The position numbers were made by a program, and so were the translations under genes. Shown here one piece after another: positions 61,794-64,000 of a stretch of DNA of 64,000 bases. A model generated the notes under the pieces. That model did no database searches, was not told the origin of the DNA, and worked only from the letters and a program-made list of their open reading frames with translations. Origin of the DNA: Opitutia bacterium ISCC 52 (GTDB lineage: Bacteria > Verrucomicrobiota > Verrucomicrobiia > Opitutales > UBA2995); the NCBI GenBank assembly GCA_014529675.2, contig CP076040.1, positions 1,860,001-1,924,000 of the forward strand, given 5' to 3'. Positions within the stretch are counted from its first letter, which is position 1. Every line of letters begins with the position of its first letter.

Positions 61794-62792
61794 TCAGACC
61801 TTCTGATTCAAGAGTTCGCTCTCTCCTCTCGAGAGGCGCCCTAGGTTTTCCAGGAGGATGTCGATCAGGTTGTCCTCGTATTTACTGGTTTCACCGCCGG
61901 TGTGAGGGGTGATGATCAAGTTTTCTAAATCCCAGAATGGAGAGCTCTCAGGAAGCGGTTCTTCTTTGAAATGATCGATGGCTGCCCCGGCGATAGTGCT
62001 TTTGGTGAGTGCGTCAAGAAGTGCGGATTCTTCTACACAACCACCTCGTGCAACATTGATGAGGCAGGCGGACGATTTCATTCTGTCTAGGGTGTCATCG
62101 TTGATCAGATCAGTCGTTTCGTTTGTAAGCGGACAGGTGAGTGCCACGAAGTCTGCCTGAGGCAACAAATCTGCGACCTTCTTGGAAGCATGAAGCTCGT
62201 CGACATCGTGATTCTCGACCGCTGTGTTTCGCTTGGTTGCAAGGACTCGCATGTCGAAGGCTTTTGCCAGTTTAGCGAGGCGTGAACCGATCGTACCAAG
62301 TCCGACTATCAATAGCGTTTTACCACCGAGCTCGTCTTCACGAATAGTCGAGTCAGATATCATGCCGCGCCAATGGTGTTTGGTTTGATTGTCCCGACCG
62401 CTGTGGATTTTTCGTGTGAGACCAAGGATCATCGCCATGGCGTGTTCGGAGACGGCATTTTTATTGACGCCGCTAGCAGAGGCCAGGCGGATGCCGCGCT
62501 CGCGAAGTGTATCCAGGGGGAACTGATCGTAGCCGGCACCGATCGATTGGATGAACTTAAGTTTGCCTGCGCCTTCCAGTAACGAGTCGTTCCAGTATCC
62601 GGATACGACCAGTACGTCAGCGTTAGAAATCTGCTCTGCTGTTTCGGCTGGGGTCCAGGTTTGGTAGTGCGGATAATCTGTTTTTCGGTCGGCGAATCGT
62701 GGGCCGATTTGGTAGGCACCGTGTGCGAACTGTACGGTGATCGAATTGGGTGGGGAGAATGGATTGGAGTTAGACACTGCTTTAGACTTCAA
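61794..62792 (-). CDS. D-2-hydroxyacid dehydrogenase
   Basis: A 332-residue NAD-dependent dehydrogenase of the D-isomer-specific family. The nucleotide motif GLGTIG is at 164-169; catalytic Arg249 (NVARGG), Glu in HFKEEPLP and His297 (TPHTGGE) are visible. It interconverts 2-oxo acids and D-2-hydroxy acids (glycerate, phosphoglycerate or similar). The start codon appears to be TTG at 62792, as the nearest ATG upstream is followed by a stop; a GTG at codon 6 is an alternative. It is divergent from the chimeric relic. Confidence 0.85.
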   Translation of the reverse strand: MKSKAVSNSNPFSPPNSITVQFAHGAYQIGPRFADRKTDYPHYQTWTPAETAEQISNADVLVVSGYWNDSLLEGAGKLKFIQSIGAGYDQFPLDTLRERGIRLASASGVNKNAVSEHAMAMILGLTRKIHSGRDNQTKHHWRGMISDSTIREDELGGKTLLIVGLGTIGSRLAKLAKAFDMRVLATKRNTAVENHDVDELHASKKVADLLPQADFVALTCPLTNETTDLINDDTLDRMKSSACLINVARGGCVEESALLDALTKSTIAGAAIDHFKEEPLPESSPFWDLENLIITPHTGGETSKYEDNLIDILLENLGRLSRGESELLNQKV

Positions 62793-62888
62793 TTCTCCAT
62801 TATCGGGTCAATGGGAATATGTGATGGCCACGTGCTGCCGAAATATTTACTCGAAGGATGTCCGAATTCTGGAAATAGTTACACCTTA

Positions 62889-63314
62889 ATGAAGCGTGTA
62901 CTTTGTTTTGGAGATTCTAATACCTGGGGATTTACTCCGGTTACGGGGGAGCGGATGGCTGCCGATGTTCGGTGGCCGGGCGTCATGCAACAAGAATTGG
63001 AAGTGGCTGAAACAGGTACTTATGAGTTCGAGCTTCGTCGTTGGCCACGTGAAGCTGATACGGCTATTGCGGCCGGTATGCCAGCAGTGGATGTTACCGC
63101 CGGTCGTTTAGAGGAGGGTGTCGCTTTGCCGATCAAATCTGCTCGCATTCAGGTCGGTCGTGAGTTTCAAAGCAAAGCTGTCGGCAAGAATGATAAATCA
63201 GTCACCTTTACCTTCGATCTCGAAGCTGGGCCGACACGTTTATACACTTGGTTTGAGAAGAGTCCACGGCAAGGCATTCTGGGTGCATATCACGTCTATG
63301 TGAATCGTCTTTGA
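62889..63314 (+). pseudogene. Chimeric relic: SGNH-hydrolase start joined to a sulfatase C-terminal domain
   Basis: A 141-codon frame. It begins MKRVLCFGDSNTWGFTPVTG, block I of an SGNH/GDSL hydrolase (GDSN), and runs to WPGVMQQEL. At about 62997 it switches to EVAETGTYEFELRRWP and ends AYHVYVNRL, which matches the C-terminal beta domain of the sulfatase at 57800-59608 (EVAEDGEYDFELRRWP, AYYVYVTKK). Blocks II, III and V of the hydrolase and the whole sulfatase catalytic domain are absent. An in-frame deletion between two neighbouring genes explains it. Activity is unlikely; a free beta domain could still bind something. Confidence 0.75.
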
Positions 63315-63337
63315 TAAACCTGTTGTCTACCCTTACC

Positions 63338-64000
63338 ATGATTTTGAAAGACAAATGGGTTTATTTGCTTTTGGGAATTGTACTCCTGTTCTCCGTTTGT
63401 TTACATAGCGCCGTCCTGGTGTCGAATGAAGGCAGTGAACGGGCTACGGTCGGCAACGGTAATAAGATCGTCAGCTATGACGGAAAGACCCACGTCGTTT
63501 GGCAGGATGTTTCCCGGGAAGGGTACTTAAATCAGGTAAAGTCCTACGATCATAAGTCCGGAGTTTGGTCTGAACCTTATACGCTAGGTACAGGCATTGA
63601 TAACCATGCCCGACCGATCCTGACTGTGGATCATGAGGGATATTTGCACGCGATTCAGAGTGGTCATAATTCTCCAGTGACTTGGAGACGATCTGTTAGG
63701 CCGAATGACAGTTCGGAGTGGACGACGCCTGAGAAAGTCGGAGAGGGGACTTATCCCGTGGTTCTTTGTGACAAAGACAATACGCTCTACCTTACTATGC
63801 GGGGAAATAACCATATCGGCGTTGATTTTTATGCGAAGCCAGAGGGGCAGTCGTGTCGGATGGTAACGCGCATAGTAAAGAACGCAAAAGAATACCGTGA
63901 CGCTTATGCAGCCTTTCACATGAACATGGCTTTAGGATCGGATGGGATGATTTATGCAGTCATCGATTTTTATGAAGGACAAGACCAGGTCGGCCGGGGG
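63338..64000 (+). CDS. BNR-4 repeat family protein, N-terminal part
   Basis: 221 codons to the right edge of the window. An N-terminal membrane or signal segment (WVYLLLGIVLLFSVCLHSA) is followed by beta-propeller blades: KIVSYDGKTHVVWQDV, GYLNQVKSYDHKSGVW and HEGYLHAIQSGH, the pattern of BNR_4 (sialidase-like) proteins, which in marine polysaccharide loci include ulvan lyase-type enzymes. Catalytic residues may lie beyond the edge. It follows the chimeric relic by 23 bp. Confidence 0.8.
   Translation, partial: MILKDKWVYLLLGIVLLFSVCLHSAVLVSNEGSERATVGNGNKIVSYDGKTHVVWQDVSREGYLNQVKSYDHKSGVWSEPYTLGTGIDNHARPILTVDHEGYLHAIQSGHNSPVTWRRSVRPNDSSEWTTPEKVGEGTYPVVLCDKDNTLYLTMRGNNHIGVDFYAKPEGQSCRMVTRIVKNAKEYRDAYAAFHMNMALGSDGMIYAVIDFYEGQDQVGRG

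Noticed and set aside
1-64000. CRISPR arrays, tRNA, rRNA, phage or transposase genes
   Set aside because: I found no regularly spaced repeats, cloverleaf, rRNA segment, integrase or transposase motif; the repeats seen are dispersed.

Overview
The window looks like a chromosomal segment of a Verrucomicrobiota bacterium, probably an Opitutae/Puniceicoccales-type marine or aquatic polysaccharide degrader. This placement is inferred from gene content: seven intact sulfatases plus two sulfatase relics, paired DUF1552/DUF1592 and DUF1549-DUF1553/DUF1501 proteins (families typical of Planctomycetes and Verrucomicrobia), a PmoA-like/PVC-type dehydrogenase/cytochrome c fusion, FG-GAP and BNR-4 proteins, and many secreted proteins with Sec or Tat-like signals. 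No rRNA, tRNA, CRISPR array, transposase or phage gene was seen.

Layout. 0-6 kb: end of an unidentified gene, a minus-strand lipid mini-operon (ketoreductase, ketosynthase, acyl carrier protein, LpxL-like acyltransferase) and a coupled class IV aminotransferase/sulfotransferase-like pair. 6-13 kb: a sulfatase fused to HEAT repeats, an unknown one-haem protein, a VOC protein, a metallophosphoesterase with PA14 end, and an MFS nucleoside-type transporter. 13-28 kb: mostly housekeeping or stand-alone genes (GNATs, gamma-glutamyltransferase, Bcp peroxiredoxin, BaiN-type flavoprotein, a secreted methyltransferase, ankyrin protein, DinB, desaturase, 5'-nucleotidase), interrupted by one DUF1592/DUF1552 pair and a response-regulator stump. 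28-43 kb: an orphan HExxH protein, a DUF1549-DUF1553/DUF1501 pair, a dead sulfatase, a second DUF1552/DUF1592 pair in the opposite gene order, an FG-GAP protein, an epoxide-hydrolase-like enzyme and a cold-shock protein. 43.7-53 kb: a tightly packed operon (PmoA-like/dehydrogenase/cytochrome fusion, three sulfatases, one esterase). 53-64 kb: three more sulfatases, a redoxin plus copper-monooxygenase-like pair, a VapBC locus with a frameshifted antitoxin, a 2-hydroxyacid dehydrogenase, a chimeric gene relic and the start of a BNR-4 protein.

Working model (inference): secreted sulfatases strip sulfate esters from algal-type glycans; esterases and BNR/FG-GAP proteins act on or bind the same material; the haem-bearing and Tat-exported DUF families may oxidise or bind the products in the periplasm. 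No sulfatase-maturing enzyme lies in the window, although every sulfatase keeps the Cys-type formylglycine motif.

The most unusual structure is a population of short palindromic repeats that begin with GTAG, as REP elements do. Some are intergenic. Others are read through in one common frame inside sulfatase N-termini, directly before the signal-peptide core, and one supplies a likely start codon. A dead sulfatase has had its C-terminus replaced by a REP followed by a longer dispersed element. GTCCTC-rich hairpin repeats and CT-rich signal-peptide codons add to the picture of repeat DNA colonising gene edges.
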